From Chromobotia macracanthus (lineage: Eukaryota > Chordata > Actinopteri > Cypriniformes > Botiidae), in the NCBI GenBank assembly GCA_036877525.1, contig JAZGTH010000099.1:1078501-1142500 (forward strand): DNA of 64,000 nt. The letters run 5' to 3'. A program made the position numbers and the translations under genes. Position 1 is the first letter of the stretch, and every line of letters starts with the position of its first letter. The notes beneath the pieces were generated by a model. It saw only the letters and a program-made list of their open reading frames with translations, was not told the origin of the DNA and did not search any database. This document shows positions 44,546 through 56,123 of the stretch, piece by piece.

Positions 44546-45632
44546 TGTGTTGGGTGTACACATTTAGGTGTGTGTGTGTGGGGTACACATTTAGGTGTGT
44601 GTGTGTGGGGTGCACATTTACGTGTGTGTGTTGGGTTACATTTGGGTGTGTTGTTGGTAACTTTGTGTGTGTGTGTGGGGTCCTTTGTGTGTGTGTGTGG
44701 GGTGCACATTTACGTGTGTGTGTTGGGTGTACACATTTAGGTGTGTGTGTTGGGTGTACACATTTAGGTGTGTGTGTTGGGTGTACACATTTAGGTGTTG
44801 TGTGTTGGGTGTACACATTTAGGTGTTGTGTGTTGGGTGTACACTTGTGTGGGGTACACATTTATGTGTGTGTGGGGGTGTACACATTTAGGTGTGTGTG
44901 TGTTGGGTGTACACATTTAGGTGTGTGTGTGTTGGGTGTACACATTTAGGTGTGTGTGTGTTGGGTGTACACATTTAGGTGTGTGTGTGTGTGGGGTACA
45001 CATTTAGGTGTGTGTGTTGGGTGTACACATTTACGTGCGTGTGTGGGGGGGTACACATTTACGTGTGTGTGTTGGGTGTACACATTTAGGTGTGTGTGTT
45101 GGGTGTACACATTTAGGTGTGTGTGTGTGGGGTACACATTTACGTGTGTGTGGGGGGGGTGTACACATTTAGGTGTGTGTGTTGGGTGTACACATTTAGG
45201 TGTGTGTGTGTTGGGTGTACACATTTAGGTGTGTGTGTGTGGGGTACACATTTAGGTGTGTGTGTGGGGGGGGTGGGACACATTTACGTGTGTGTGGGGG
45301 TGTACACATTTAGGTGTGTGTGTGTTGGGTGTACACATTTAGGTGTGTGTGTGTGGGGTACACATTTAGGTGTGTGTGTGTGGGGTACACATTTAGGTGT
45401 GTGTGTTGGGTGTACACATTTACGTGCGTGTGTGGGGGGGTACACATTTAGGTGTGTGTGTGTGGGGTGTACACATTTAGGTGTGTGTGTGGGGGGTACA
45501 CATTTAGGTGTGTGTGTTGGGTGTACACATTTAGGTGTGTGTGTGTGGGGTGTACACATTTAGGTGTGTGTGTTGGGTGTACACATTTACGTGCGTGTGT
45601 GGGGGGGTACATATTTACGTGTGTGTACATCT
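44546..45632. repeat. GT-rich minisatellite, unit about 27-30 bp, about 37 copies
   Basis: The core is GGGTGTACACATTTAGG followed by a (GT)4-6 spacer. Recurrent variants are ATTTACG for ATTTAGG, GGGGTACACATT lacking TGT, and G-runs of 5-7. Unit length varies through the GT spacer. The palindrome GTGTACAC sits in most units. Both strands stay open in many frames, giving Cys/Val/Gly/Thr and His/Thr/Pro repeats that are not proteins. The last units (to about 45632) drift to ACATATTTACG and ACATCTTTG. Confidence 0.95.
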
Positions 45633-46323
45633 TTGTACATTTTTGTCTGTTTGTATTCTTGGCTTTTCATTGATCACAGCAAAGAGGTGCAGAGGGAATC
45701 ATTTCATGTGTGTCTTTGAAGTGCCGCCCTGTGTCACACTGATGGTCCCTGTTTTACACTTTTCACAGTGTAAAAAATACATGTCAAATGACCCACAGAT
45801 GGTTCTGAGGTTCATCAAGACTGCATTTGAGTTTACTGGTGTGTGTGTAGGTAGTGTTGATTTGCATAGACTGTAGGCTGAGATGCAGTGTAGAGTTAAA
45901 CCCTCCACAATGAACAGCAGACGCACAATTACACGCTATCTGTTTTAAAGGAGCTAACACTCTACAGCAGGTAAGCCTGATGTTAGCTCTGTGTTTAGAT
46001 ACATTGCTTATAGATATTTGTGCCCTGGAAGACCCTGTCCTACAGGGGTTCAAAGAGAAGAGAAATATGATGGAGAGATGGGTGTAGAGAAGAGAGGAGA
46101 AGAAAGAATAAAGAGTGTTTCATGCTAAACACTTTTTTGTTAGCAAAAGAGGGAAAGAAACATAAATTGGAGTGAGAGAGAGAGAGAGAGAGACAGTTGA
46201 GCCACATTTCACTCTAATTAGAACTGACAAAATGTTTTTGAGGGATCACTCTCTCTCCAGCTTTGTTTGCTTTAGTAAGACAGGGCCAGATTTATAATGG
46301 CTGAGTGATCGGAAGTGCAAACA

Positions 46324-46362
<39 letters not shown>

Positions 46363-48249
46363 CACATATGAAGAAAGCTTTTGCAAGAAGCATCACTATT
46401 ACGTTCTCATCATATCTGAATTTTTTCATATATTAATCGCAGCTGGACATAATTACAAAATAAAAACAGAACATAATTCTGAAACATAAGTCTGAAAAAT
46501 GCCACTGCTGATTGCAGCCATTGACCCATCAGAATCAAGAATTGCAGTAAGCGGTGTAATAAAAACTTTGATACCTATTCATTCTGCACTGTTTTAAGGA
46601 CACAAGTGAAAGCTCAAATCATGACGCTTTCTGAGGTGTATTATTATCCTAAGCTGACAGATGATCTAGATCTATGATCTATTTTACATACACCTGATTC
46701 ACATAGAAGAGAGATCCCAGATATCAAGAAATCAAGCAAACTACTGTAGTATCTAGAACATTAAACAACTAGTATTAAATATATTCATTTATGTTTGAAT
46801 GTCCCTGCCTTCTTTGGCTTTGACCTTTCATCTAAGTGATTCATTTTCATGCTCTAAATACAACAAACAGACTACCGGAGCAGAGTGCTGTCCAGACACA
46901 TAGTTAGACTCACATATGTTTTCAGTGTTAATACACAATGTGTGTGTGAGCGTAGATTTCAGTCAACTGTATTGTGCTAACCTCAGTGTGACCCTGGGCT
47001 TAAGCTCTCTTTTGGAGACAGAACAGGCCGTTCAGGGGTCAGAGTGTGTGTGGGTCTGAATTGAGTGTTGAGAGCTGTTTGGTTTGGCAGGTCCTGTTAA
47101 CTATTGATGTTATGGAGAGGTGAGTTTAGGACTGCAAGACCAGCATAACTGCATCTATGGAGAATATATGCAACGATTACAATAATCAAGACTGTCCAAT
47201 CAGATTTTACTGCTGTTGAAGTGAAGAATGCCTCACAACCACAACGTAAGATGGCTGCTCCACGTCATAGCAGAGAAAAAAACGCAAATGAGATCTGTTT
47301 AAACTTTCTCCTAGCACTGAGAATAAACTGAGAGCAAACTGAGACTTTTAATAAAGTCTCTTGGTTCTTAGAGCTGTATCATGAGCAAAAGACTGCAGTA
47401 ATCTTACATGTGTCTCCTCTGGAGTTTCAGTAGGAATGAAACCTGCTCAGATTATCTACTAAGATCATATGATGATTTGTGGAAAATATTATGAATGAAC
47501 ATGTTTACAATGAGGTTCCCAAACGACCGCTGCATCAGTATATATTTCTATAATTTTATTATTATATAGAATTCTAGACAGCTGAGGAAACAATTTCACA
47601 AGCATATTATCATAACGCTGGTCATAACATATTGCGCAGGTCAGGAGGTCACTGAAAGGACCCACTGTCAGTGTATCTGTTTCAGATTCTGGTCCGTATT
47701 ACTCTAATAAGAATAAAATGAAATGCAAGACAAGACTTCATCCCAGAAGTAACCGCGAGTCAGTGCCAGGTCCTGCTGGAATCATTTGAGGGGACGATAA
47801 AAGATCAGGTGCAGGTGCGATTGTGTGTTGTCTTGATTTCCGCTGGGTTTTACAACTCTTCATTTGTTTAAGCTGATATGCACAGGGGCCACAGCTAAAT
47901 GTCTTAGAGAGACGAAAATAAACACACAGACACACATTTAAAGAGTTGAGGAGTTAAAGAAGTTCATTTTGTTTATGTCTATCTCAGCTTAATGTGCAGA
48001 GAACTATACTAGCTAACTATTAGCAAGCTAATCATAGACTGACACCCCTAAAAGTTTAATAATGTAGCTGTGTGACATTGATAACTTTTGTTATGACACA
48101 GGCTGTGTGGAATACTAGCGTAGCTATTGGTTACTCCCTAATGTACAGTACACACTTTATACTATTTAAAATAGACTGTCAAATCATGCAATAAGCAATG
48201 ACAAAGCTGTTAAGTTTTAAAGTCATTTCAAATGTAGTCAAAGTTGCAG
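45633..48249. other. Non-coding DNA with two (GA)n tracts
   Basis: (GA)n at 46174-46193 and 46330-46357. A 9-bp hairpin TTTTACACT/AGTGTAAAA lies at 45752-45775. A donor-like CAGCAG|GTAAGC occurs near 45964-45975, but no open coding exon precedes it. Nothing else is recognised. Confidence 0.5.
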
Positions 48250-48458
48250 TGAAGTGATGTGCAGGACACGTTAAGTGCATTTAACTCATTCAGTTACACA
48301 CACACTGGAGCAGTGAGCTGCACTGCGATGCCCGGGGAGCAATTGGGAGTAAGGTGCTTTGCTCAAGAGCACCTCAGTTGCTTCCTACCAGCATTGAGAA
48401 TTGAACCTGCAACCTTCTGTTACAATTCTGACGCTCCAACCAGCAGGCCACACCTGTC
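48250..48458 (-). mobile_element. tRNA-derived SINE, V-SINE-like, minus strand
   Basis: Read on the minus strand, a tRNA-like head has an A-box-like TGGCCTGCTGG (48440-48450) and a B-box-like GGTTCAATTC (48398-48407). The conserved core follows: GAGGTGCTCTTGAGCAAAGC, then CCCAATTGCTCCCCGGGC (plus 48327-48376). The tail is CACTGCTCCAGTGTGTG then GAGTTAAATGCACTT. The AGGTGCCCTTGAGCAAGGCAC...CTGCTCCCCGGGC core is a known fish SINE segment, and I place it in the V-SINE group from memory. About 210 bp and moderately diverged. Pol III boxes are imperfect, so it is probably inactive. Confidence 0.85.
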
Positions 48459-48840
48459 ACTATTATTGACATCATTTCTTTTTGTCACACTGAAAATAAA
48501 GGTCAAGAAAATGTGCAATACTACTACAGCTCATTGCAAAAGACATTTTAAAATGAGCACTCGTAAAAATTAACTTAGTTGAAGAATCATTATATTGTCT
48601 TTACATTGGATACATTATTTTGTATTACAAAGACGCTTTTGCTAATTTAGTTTAAATGCTATATGTGTAAGTCATTGAACTGAGAAAACAATGTTCACTT
48701 TCTATGTGCTATCATAACAGATGGTCTTACAGCTCAAACACACTCACACATAGACATAACATTTAGTCTAGGTGTAGAGGATCACAAAGCTAGCCCTGTT
48801 TTCACACCTGCTGCTTTGAACAGCATCAGGGGGAAACCAA

Positions 48841-48897
<57 letters not shown>

Positions 48898-49300
48898 AGG
48901 GAAGAGAGTCCCCTCACTACATGAAGTTCACAGTGTGGTCAAGCTCACGTATGTGTGTGTGCTCTTTTAACTGCAGGAAAGTGTGATCCGCAGGTGAGCT
49001 CTGCTGAATGCTGCACCTGTGTCATTGTCAACGTCACCTGCTGCCACCCTCTGAACTCTGACCTCTGACCTGTAACCGTAGAGCTCCCGTTTAGGGTCTC
49101 AAATGGAGATACAGATGACTCTCTCTTACAACCATGGGAATGACATCTGCAAAGTTGCTGTATCTATTTACCGCTCCTAAATGACTAATGCAAATGCAAC
49201 TAAACAAAGCAATAGACAGAAATAAACTCGTGCAATGAGCTGACGCAGCAGGAGAAATACGGATGTCAAAAGAAAGAGAGGAAAGATTTTAGCACAGCTG
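48459..49300. other. Non-coding DNA with a long (CA)n
   Basis: Nothing recognised apart from the (CA)27 tract listed separately and AT-rich flanks. Confidence 0.5.
48842..48895. repeat. (AC)27 microsatellite
   Basis: Pure AC dinucleotides, 54 bp, flanked by CCAAG and TGAGG. Confidence 0.98.
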
Positions 49301-49309
49301 TGGAAAACA

Positions 49310-49540
49310 TCAGGGTGTTAGCGACTGTGTCATTAGCTGTGGGCTGTCAGCGGCCCTTTAAGGCCGCCGCAGGTTTATTGTTGTCATAATGTGTGCTGAT
49401 GGATTAAAGAGGGAGGTGTGTGCAGGGAATAATCTATTAGTCAACACCCACATTAAAGCCCTAACAAGTCGCCTTGCACAGTCAAAACACACACGCATTC
49501 TGTGACCTCCGTCCACACTGAAAGGTGCTAAATGGTCATG
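49310..49540. promoter_or_regulatory. Candidate conserved non-coding element
   Basis: A GC-rich near-palindrome GCGGCCCTTTAAGGCCGC lies at 49350-49367 (arms GCGGCC/GGCCGC perfect). It is followed by GGATTAAAG (49401, OTX-like), GGAATAATCTATTAG and CACATTAAAGCC. CpGs are retained (AGTCGCCTTGC, CACACGCATTC, CTCCGTCC). The overlapping 75-codon minus frame is not recognised. Confidence 0.38.
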
Positions 49541-50149
49541 TGATGTCCAGCTTGTTACTTCTTCTATGGTGTGGGTCGTTCCCACTGATGTGATTCCAGC
49601 CTAACTGGGAATGTAGAGTTTCCAACCTGGTTGTGCTTAATGTAAATATTCTAAAGTGAAATAAGTGAACGGTTAATTATGTGTGAAAGAGAAAGCGAGA
49701 AGAGAGCGAGTGAGAGGTTCTCTAATTACCTGCCTAGTAAGTGAATGGAGTCCATTAGATGCAGGAATTATGAAAATTCATACTGCCTAATTCAGCTGTT
49801 TCTTTCTGTATCTCAGTACTGTTTTATTTATAATAAAAAAAAGATAGGACAGTATATTTTGGTTTGAAAAAATGAACCATTAAGATTTTAAACATTATTT
49901 TAGAAGCTACAATGAAGCACCCGATGGCAAATATAATAAAATGTAAAATTCACCCCATAAATTAACTAATTAAATTAACTAATTAATATAAATTATTTTT
50001 TTAATTTTACAGTTTATTATTTTATTCAGTTTATTAACACAAAGATATTAAAAATGTCCCCAAGATGTTAAGTTCGGTCAAAACTAGAACACTTCAACAA
50101 ATTATCTTTTGCAGAAACTTTACTATATCTAAATATGAAATATAAATAT

Positions 50150-50150
<1 letters not shown>
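49541..50150. other. Non-coding AT-rich DNA
   Basis: TTAATTAA-like low complexity at 49955-50040; no feature supported. Confidence 0.5.

Positions 50151-50191
<41 letters not shown>
50151..50191. repeat. (CA)20 microsatellite
   Basis: Pure CA dinucleotides after AAATATG, ending CTGTGTC. Confidence 0.97.
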
Positions 50192-50193
<2 letters not shown>

Positions 50194-53100
50194 TGTCTGC
50201 TGCAAGTTGCTCTTAATCCTGTCACTCAATACTTTCTCACTATGTGTTTGTTTTCATATGTATCCTGCCTGAGCGACACCTTCCTAAATCCTTCTTTTCC
50301 TGCACAAAAAATCCTTACAGAATATTCCATGGAATTACTACCATTGTGATATTCTATGGAGTGCCATGGTACATGAAGTTAGTCATTTAATAACCATAAT
50401 ATAATAATTCAAGTAATGTATTACAATCTAACACCATTATTGCAACATTGGCCCAAAAAAAAGACAATGAAAGTACATCACAACATCACTAAAACTTACC
50501 TGGCGTTCCCTACAACTTATTGCGCTATTGGACACGCAGCTCCAGAACTTTTAAGAACGTTCCATGATGCTTTCAGGATTGACAGACATGATCTCTCTGA
50601 TTTGTATAATAAAAGAGCTGCATAAAGATTCTTCAAACGTTCCATAATAAAAAAACAGCATGAGAAAATGACATTTTCAACCATTCCATTATTCATAGAT
50701 ATTGTAGGAGGTGTTCATACCTCCATGGCCACCAGCTAATGTTTTGTCAATGTAAAACCATTTGACGGCTGTTGAAGGGGAATTTGGATGGTGCTTTGGA
50801 GAGACCCACAGGGTTATGGTGAGAGACCCCTGATGACACGTTGCCCTCAAGTGTTGGTGTAAACTGATATTAAGGTCACCTCTCAGCCTCCACAGCTCTG
50901 TCTCTTTTAATAGACTAAACACATATGTCTCTCTCCACCCTGACTGACTCTGTCACTAATGTGTGTCTCTAATAACTATTAATTAAAAACTGTTCAAACA
51001 ATTATTAAACTATTAAAAACGATTCATTTTATTAAATGTCCGTCTAAACAGAATTCCAGAAGGATTTTTCTAGCTGTTAGCTAAATGAGTTTCACTGTAA
51101 ACTCGGGGGAAAGGTGCATCAGCGAGCATAAGAGTCTGAATGAGACGTGATGTTGTTTACAACAGCAGACTTGTTAAAATGTGATTAAGAGGTTTTGATG
51201 GTGGCGATGCAGCCTCGGGGATGTGGCACACGCACACACCGCAGGCTATGCTCCTGATGATGAACTTGGCCTTTCCCTCTCTCTGTGTGTAACCTAACAC
51301 TAGCCCAGGCAGACAGCTGAATGGCAGAGAGGCTTTGGGGGTTTCTGGGGGGGCCTGCCGGGCGAGTGGATGTTCAGCTCAGAAGTCTGCCGGGACCCAG
51401 AGTGCATTTCAAACCCATCAGTGTCACTTATTTCACTAAGTGGTGACATAACCACCATCACCATGGAAAGTCCCATGGGGTGAGTGCACCGGGCTTAACC
51501 AGAGCCTCTGACTGTACCGTTTAAGAATGCAGAATAAGCAACAGGGTTGAACTGAGAGTTAAAATGAAGGTATATGTGCTGATACAGGTTTTAGCAGAGC
51601 TATGATATTTTCTGACTACCACACACTCACACAGGAGGAAGTGGAGCAGAAGATCAGAATGACTCGCCGCTTGTCCCGTTTGATGGTGGTTTCATTCTGA
51701 CTTTTCCTCCCCCACGTTACAGAAAAACACGCCGACTTAACTCAGCTCCAAGAATGTTTTTCAATATTTCATTTTACTGCATTCTTGGTATTCAACACTG
51801 TGATTCATTTTTATCCTCACTAAATGCCAGCATTGCATTACAGGTAACCACCCGCACAAACACAAGCTGTTTCACCCAAAGAGTGGAGGGGACAATTTCC
51901 ACAACACACCTACACAATGTTCCTTTTCACAAACTGAAATTTGTGAATCGAGATTTACACCATCCTAAAACTATCCTTATTTCAGCTGCATGCCTCCATC
52001 ACAACATCACAACTAAAGTTTTGAAAACTTGCTTTGGGCAACTTGTCCAGGGTACAGCATTTTAACCTGTAATAATTGTAATAAAACAATTATTTTTTTT
52101 TACAAAAAAACAAATAATGAGATTATTGGTTCTTTGTACCAGTGCACAGGTTTCTGGGTTGTGTAAAGGACGAACACATACTGTAGATGATTTTCTAAAA
52201 CACTTCAGGAGGTGCTCCTATGAAACACTGGGCCGTTAAATGGTTTCTGGTTTAAAATGTAGTTTATATTTCTAAGTGTAATAAAGTTGCAGGTAATATT
52301 AGGGTGCCACTGAGCACTAGATGGCACTAATGATTGTGTATGTTTAGTTTTCCCCATACTGCATTTCTCATTTAAGTGAAACATTCTCTGAAAGACAATA
52401 ATTAGCAAACTTTCAGGTTTACTTATAGCGGATATGCAGTTCAGTTTTAAAGCTATGATCTGAAGCAAGAGAAACTGTATCATCATAAGCTGGAGAGAAA
52501 ATTTAACAAAAGAAACCTTTGTCAATTTATTTTTTAAATGCATGCCATTTTCTTCTCTGTACTTGGAATAAACTGTATGAATTACAAACGTAAATCCCTA
52601 TTAATACATTTCTGCAAAGCAACAAGAGCCACCCTCACCCCATTAAGGTGATAAAAACTGAGCTACCCAAACTGACCACAGGCACTGCTGCTGTCCGTGT
52701 CTGTAAGCATGCTTTAGAATTTTTTACTTGGAAACTTTGTCTCCAAACTCGCAGGTTGCATGACAGGACCGCACACAGTGTACGAAGGGGACGCAAGTAC
52801 ATCATGTGTGGCCATATCTGCGCGGAAAATAACATGAATTCTCTTGTTGTTATTAAAGCCACAGAACAAGATACAATCAGAGTGCCCATGGCGACAAGTA
52901 GCTAGAACCATTCTCACTCGCCTGGCTAATAAAAGAACCAAGATAATCAGATATTGAAGATAGAGAGAGAGAGAGAGAGTGAGGGTGTTTATCTCAAGGT
53001 GGACAGTTGCAGGCTTTGTCCTTTAAGGTCATCTAGCGAGTCGGACCCTTGATGTGGTTAAGAAAGGACATTTTCTATGAATGCATGTGAGTGAGGCTGT

Positions 53101-54510
53101 TTCTCTGTTTTGCTATATGTGCATGTTGTGGTGGTTACCAAAGTCACGAACAATCATCTTTTCTCACAGCAGAGTGGACTCAAAATACTTATATATACAA
53201 ATACACACACATATACATATACATATATATTGCTTGATATTATTGCTTTATATTATTATTATATATATATATATTGTTTATATATTTGTTTAAAGATACA
53301 AATAAAAGGTTTGGTGAAAAATACACAAATTCTTTAAGGTAATAAAACATGTTTGATACACAGATAAAGGTATATATATATATATATATCAACTGAATAT
53401 TCTTTTTGTTTTGTCAGATTTAGGTAACCTGAAATAAATGTATTCACAGAAGCTGCTTTGAAGAAATGCAACATCGTAAAAAGTGATATATAAATAAAAT
53501 TGCATTAAATGCAGGCTGGAATTTTGCCAATTGCCGTATTTGCCACAAACACCCAAAATGTGTTTAAGTTGTTGATAAGATCCCCACAGACACAGCAACG
53601 CATGTCCGCTTTCAGTATCAGTGCAGGTAAAAGCGGTCGGGTGGGACATCTGTACACTCCAGATGACAAACATTGCACCTCAAACATTCTTTAATAAAGT
53701 TAAACTACAAAATAAGTTACACTGAACAGTCTGTACGTGAACTACTTTAAGCAGTACAGTAACATTAGTTATGTACAACTGCTTTAGAAAGCTTTACTAC
53801 TTTACTTTTTTGGTACTCAGGAAAACCCAAATTAAATATTTTGGTTACACTATGTACAAGTGTATGTATTTCATGTGAAGTCACTGCAGGTTAAACAGTT
53901 CATAACTGGCATTTATACATATGATGTGAATTTCATATCATGTACAATTACACACTGTATCAGTTTCAGCTGTTGTGAGATGAAGTCTGAACTGCTAAAT
54001 AATTTATCACAGCTGCATTATAATTCAGTGATTAGGGCTCTTCAGAAATGTATTCTTTCAAAGTTCATAAGCTATAAAACTCTTTAGAATATTTCACTGA
54101 CATTAATAATGAGTATAACCCCAGACACTGTCGACCTTTTAGTAGCCTGCTCACATATATGTTTATCAGCTCTTTAAAGCTCTTAATACAGAGGCAAACA
54201 AACCAAATCCCAGGTTTTACAAAACAGGAAACAGTCAATTGTCTCATGCATATTCAAAAATACACAATGTGTATTTTTATAATACACAGTGTATTATAAT
54301 AATACATTTATTATTAATTAATTTCATTATAAATTATGAAAGAGAATCACTTTACAATCATAAATATACCGATTATGTTTCTTTATCTTCCTATCTAAAT
54401 ATTATGTATAATTATATATAATAATAATAATTTATACATATATAAATTATAAATTACATACATACTATATACATACATACTATTTAGATAGATAAAGAAA
54501 GAAACAATCA

Positions 54511-54511
<1 letters not shown>
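50192..54511. other. Non-coding DNA, no gene recognised
   Basis: 51080-51540 is GC-balanced with CpGs (CATCAGCGAGC, GTGGCGATGCAGCCTCGGGG, CTGCCGGGCGAG) and may be conserved non-coding DNA. 52635-52905 is open in several frames on both strands without a recognised product. (GA)n lies at 52963-52979 and (TA)n at 53262-53274 and 53373-53388. The rest is AT-rich. Confidence 0.45.
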
Positions 54512-54559
<48 letters not shown>

Positions 54560-54608
54560 CATATACATACATATACATAATATACACACACACACACACA
54601 CACACACA
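54512..54608. repeat. Compound microsatellite (TA)n-(CATA)n-(CA)n
   Basis: Pure TA to about 54555, then mixed CATACATATACATA units, then (CA)13 to about 54608. It underlies an Ile/Tyr-rich open frame on the minus strand that is not a gene. Confidence 0.96.
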
Positions 54609-55234
54609 ACATGTAGCATCAACAGAAAGTCGCACACTGCCCGGCATTCCATTTAGTGTCACAGAAAACACACTGTATTTGTTGACAGCAAATCTCTCAT
54701 GTCAAAAGCAGATAAAAGAGGTTTATTTTAAGGTACGTAATGCATATGTTTCCTGTGAACCCAGACACAACAACCACTATATATGTACTTTATAAAAGTA
54801 CGTTTTAAAGGAAACCTGAAATCAGTTCCATCTGCACTCAAATCTGTTTGAAGGCACCGGTGGCACTTTTTCCGTTGTGGTACATTTTAACAAACCACCT
54901 TCTGAAGCAAACCTTCCAAAAACACTTTGATTTAAACTGTGAATGTCCGTTTTATTGTTTGCTCGGCTGTTTGCTTTAAGGTTGCAACTGTAACAAATTT
55001 ATTTTCTCAAATTTGATCATTACGTTACTATTCAGGAAAAATATCATCCTACATACTCGAGCAAGCGCATACCTGCAGATCTGTTTCCTAACAACATATA
55101 GATTGTTTCCAAGTGGATTTTCTTGAGGCTAGGATTAAATCAGAATAATAAAAGTAATTTTTCTGTTTGTCACTAATGACACTAGGCTATCCATCAAAAA
55201 CTACCCATCAAAAACAAACATACACATGCACACA
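54609..55234. other. Non-coding DNA, nothing recognised
   Basis: No supported feature. Confidence 0.5.
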
Positions 55235-55336
55235 CACATTTTCATTTGTGCATTTGGGAGACACTTTTTCCCAGCGCATGTGATCAGGAATGTAAACCTG
55301 TGACCTAGTGCTGTGCTCTGCCAGCTGAGCTAAAGC
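55235..55336 (-). mobile_element. tRNA-derived SINE fragment, minus strand
   Basis: On the minus strand the segment opens with a perfect A box, TAGCTCAGCTGG (plus 55321-55332), then GCAGAGC. The B box is worn: GGTTTACATTCC (plus 55287-55298) against GGTTCGANTCC. The body segment on the plus strand, CATTTGGGAGACACTTTTTC then CCAGCGCATG, corresponds to the CATTTGGCAGACGCTTTTATCC module common to fish SINEs. About 100 bp and decayed, truncated at the 3' end. Confidence 0.75.
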
Positions 55337-55771
55337 ATGGAATGTTTTCTGAATGTTAAACTAATGTTTACCTTATCTGTTGGATTCTACTTGCATGTTA
55401 TGCAGAATAGGTGGCTCTGCTACATACTGTAACGGATATAAAACGGTAAAACTTTTGACCAGGCAAATAAGAAAAAGAGTATAAATTATCAAGTAATTTG
55501 TGATTCAGCTCTAAATGTATAAACATTTCAGTTTCTCTATGCTCATCTTACAGTGTGTTTGATTTGTAAAGTTACTCTCAAACTTTTAAGCTTGTATAAC
55601 CGGCTATGTAGTTTCTTAACTAGTGACTTTTGTGTCATTGTTTAGTTACATGTGAGCAAAGTACCCTGAGAAATGTCTGACCTCATGTCATATCTGAAAA
55701 TCGCTACCCCAAAAGCTTGGCTGATCATTATCGCAGTATTTTCCATTTATTGAAAGCCAAACTCTTGTGTG

Positions 55772-55803
<32 letters not shown>

Positions 55804-56069
55804 CGTGTGTGTGCACATTAGAGTGTATCAGAAAATCTGCAACCAGCAGATCACATCATCAACAGGAAACTGTGAAAGACCAAGTTTATTAACGTGAACG
55901 TGAAACCTAATTTTCAAAACATTTTAATTGATGACTAAGCTTTCTGCGGTGTCAAACTTCTGCTCAAGATTCCTGTAGTTAAAAAACATTTCGATATTTA
56001 TTTTAAGCAAAGTTTACTTTTTTGCCCTCTTTATTTTAAGGGATGACAGTCTTTAGTAAATCTATATTG
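55337..56069. other. Non-coding DNA
   Basis: Nothing recognised apart from the (GT)n tract at 55766-55813. Confidence 0.5.
55766..55813. repeat. (GT)n microsatellite, interrupted by GC
   Basis: GT dinucleotides with two GC interruptions (GTGCGTGT), 48 bp. Confidence 0.96.
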
Positions 56070-56123
56070 TTATTTATTTTCCCACTGAAGGAATGGCTAA
56101 TTTTTCAGTGGGAAAATAAATAA
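56070..56123. repeat. Perfect 19-bp inverted repeat (hairpin)
   Basis: TTATTTATTTTCCCACTGA (56070-56088) is exactly complementary to TCAGTGGGAAAATAAATAA (56105-56123), across the 16-nt loop at 56089-56104. It is the longest perfect short hairpin seen here. The stem lacks the bulges usual in microRNA precursors and the total is short, so a foldback duplication is more likely. Confidence 0.92.

Noticed and set aside
44546..45632. CRISPR-like repeat/spacer pattern
   Set aside because: The variable parts are GT-length changes, not unique spacers, and the context is vertebrate nuclear DNA with no cas genes.
44391..45876. Cys/Val/Gly- and His/Thr/Pro-rich frames on both strands
   Set aside because: By-products of the GT-rich minisatellite.
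45960..45975. Plus-strand donor CAGCAG|GTAAGC
   Set aside because: The preceding sequence has stops and no acceptor-bounded open exon.
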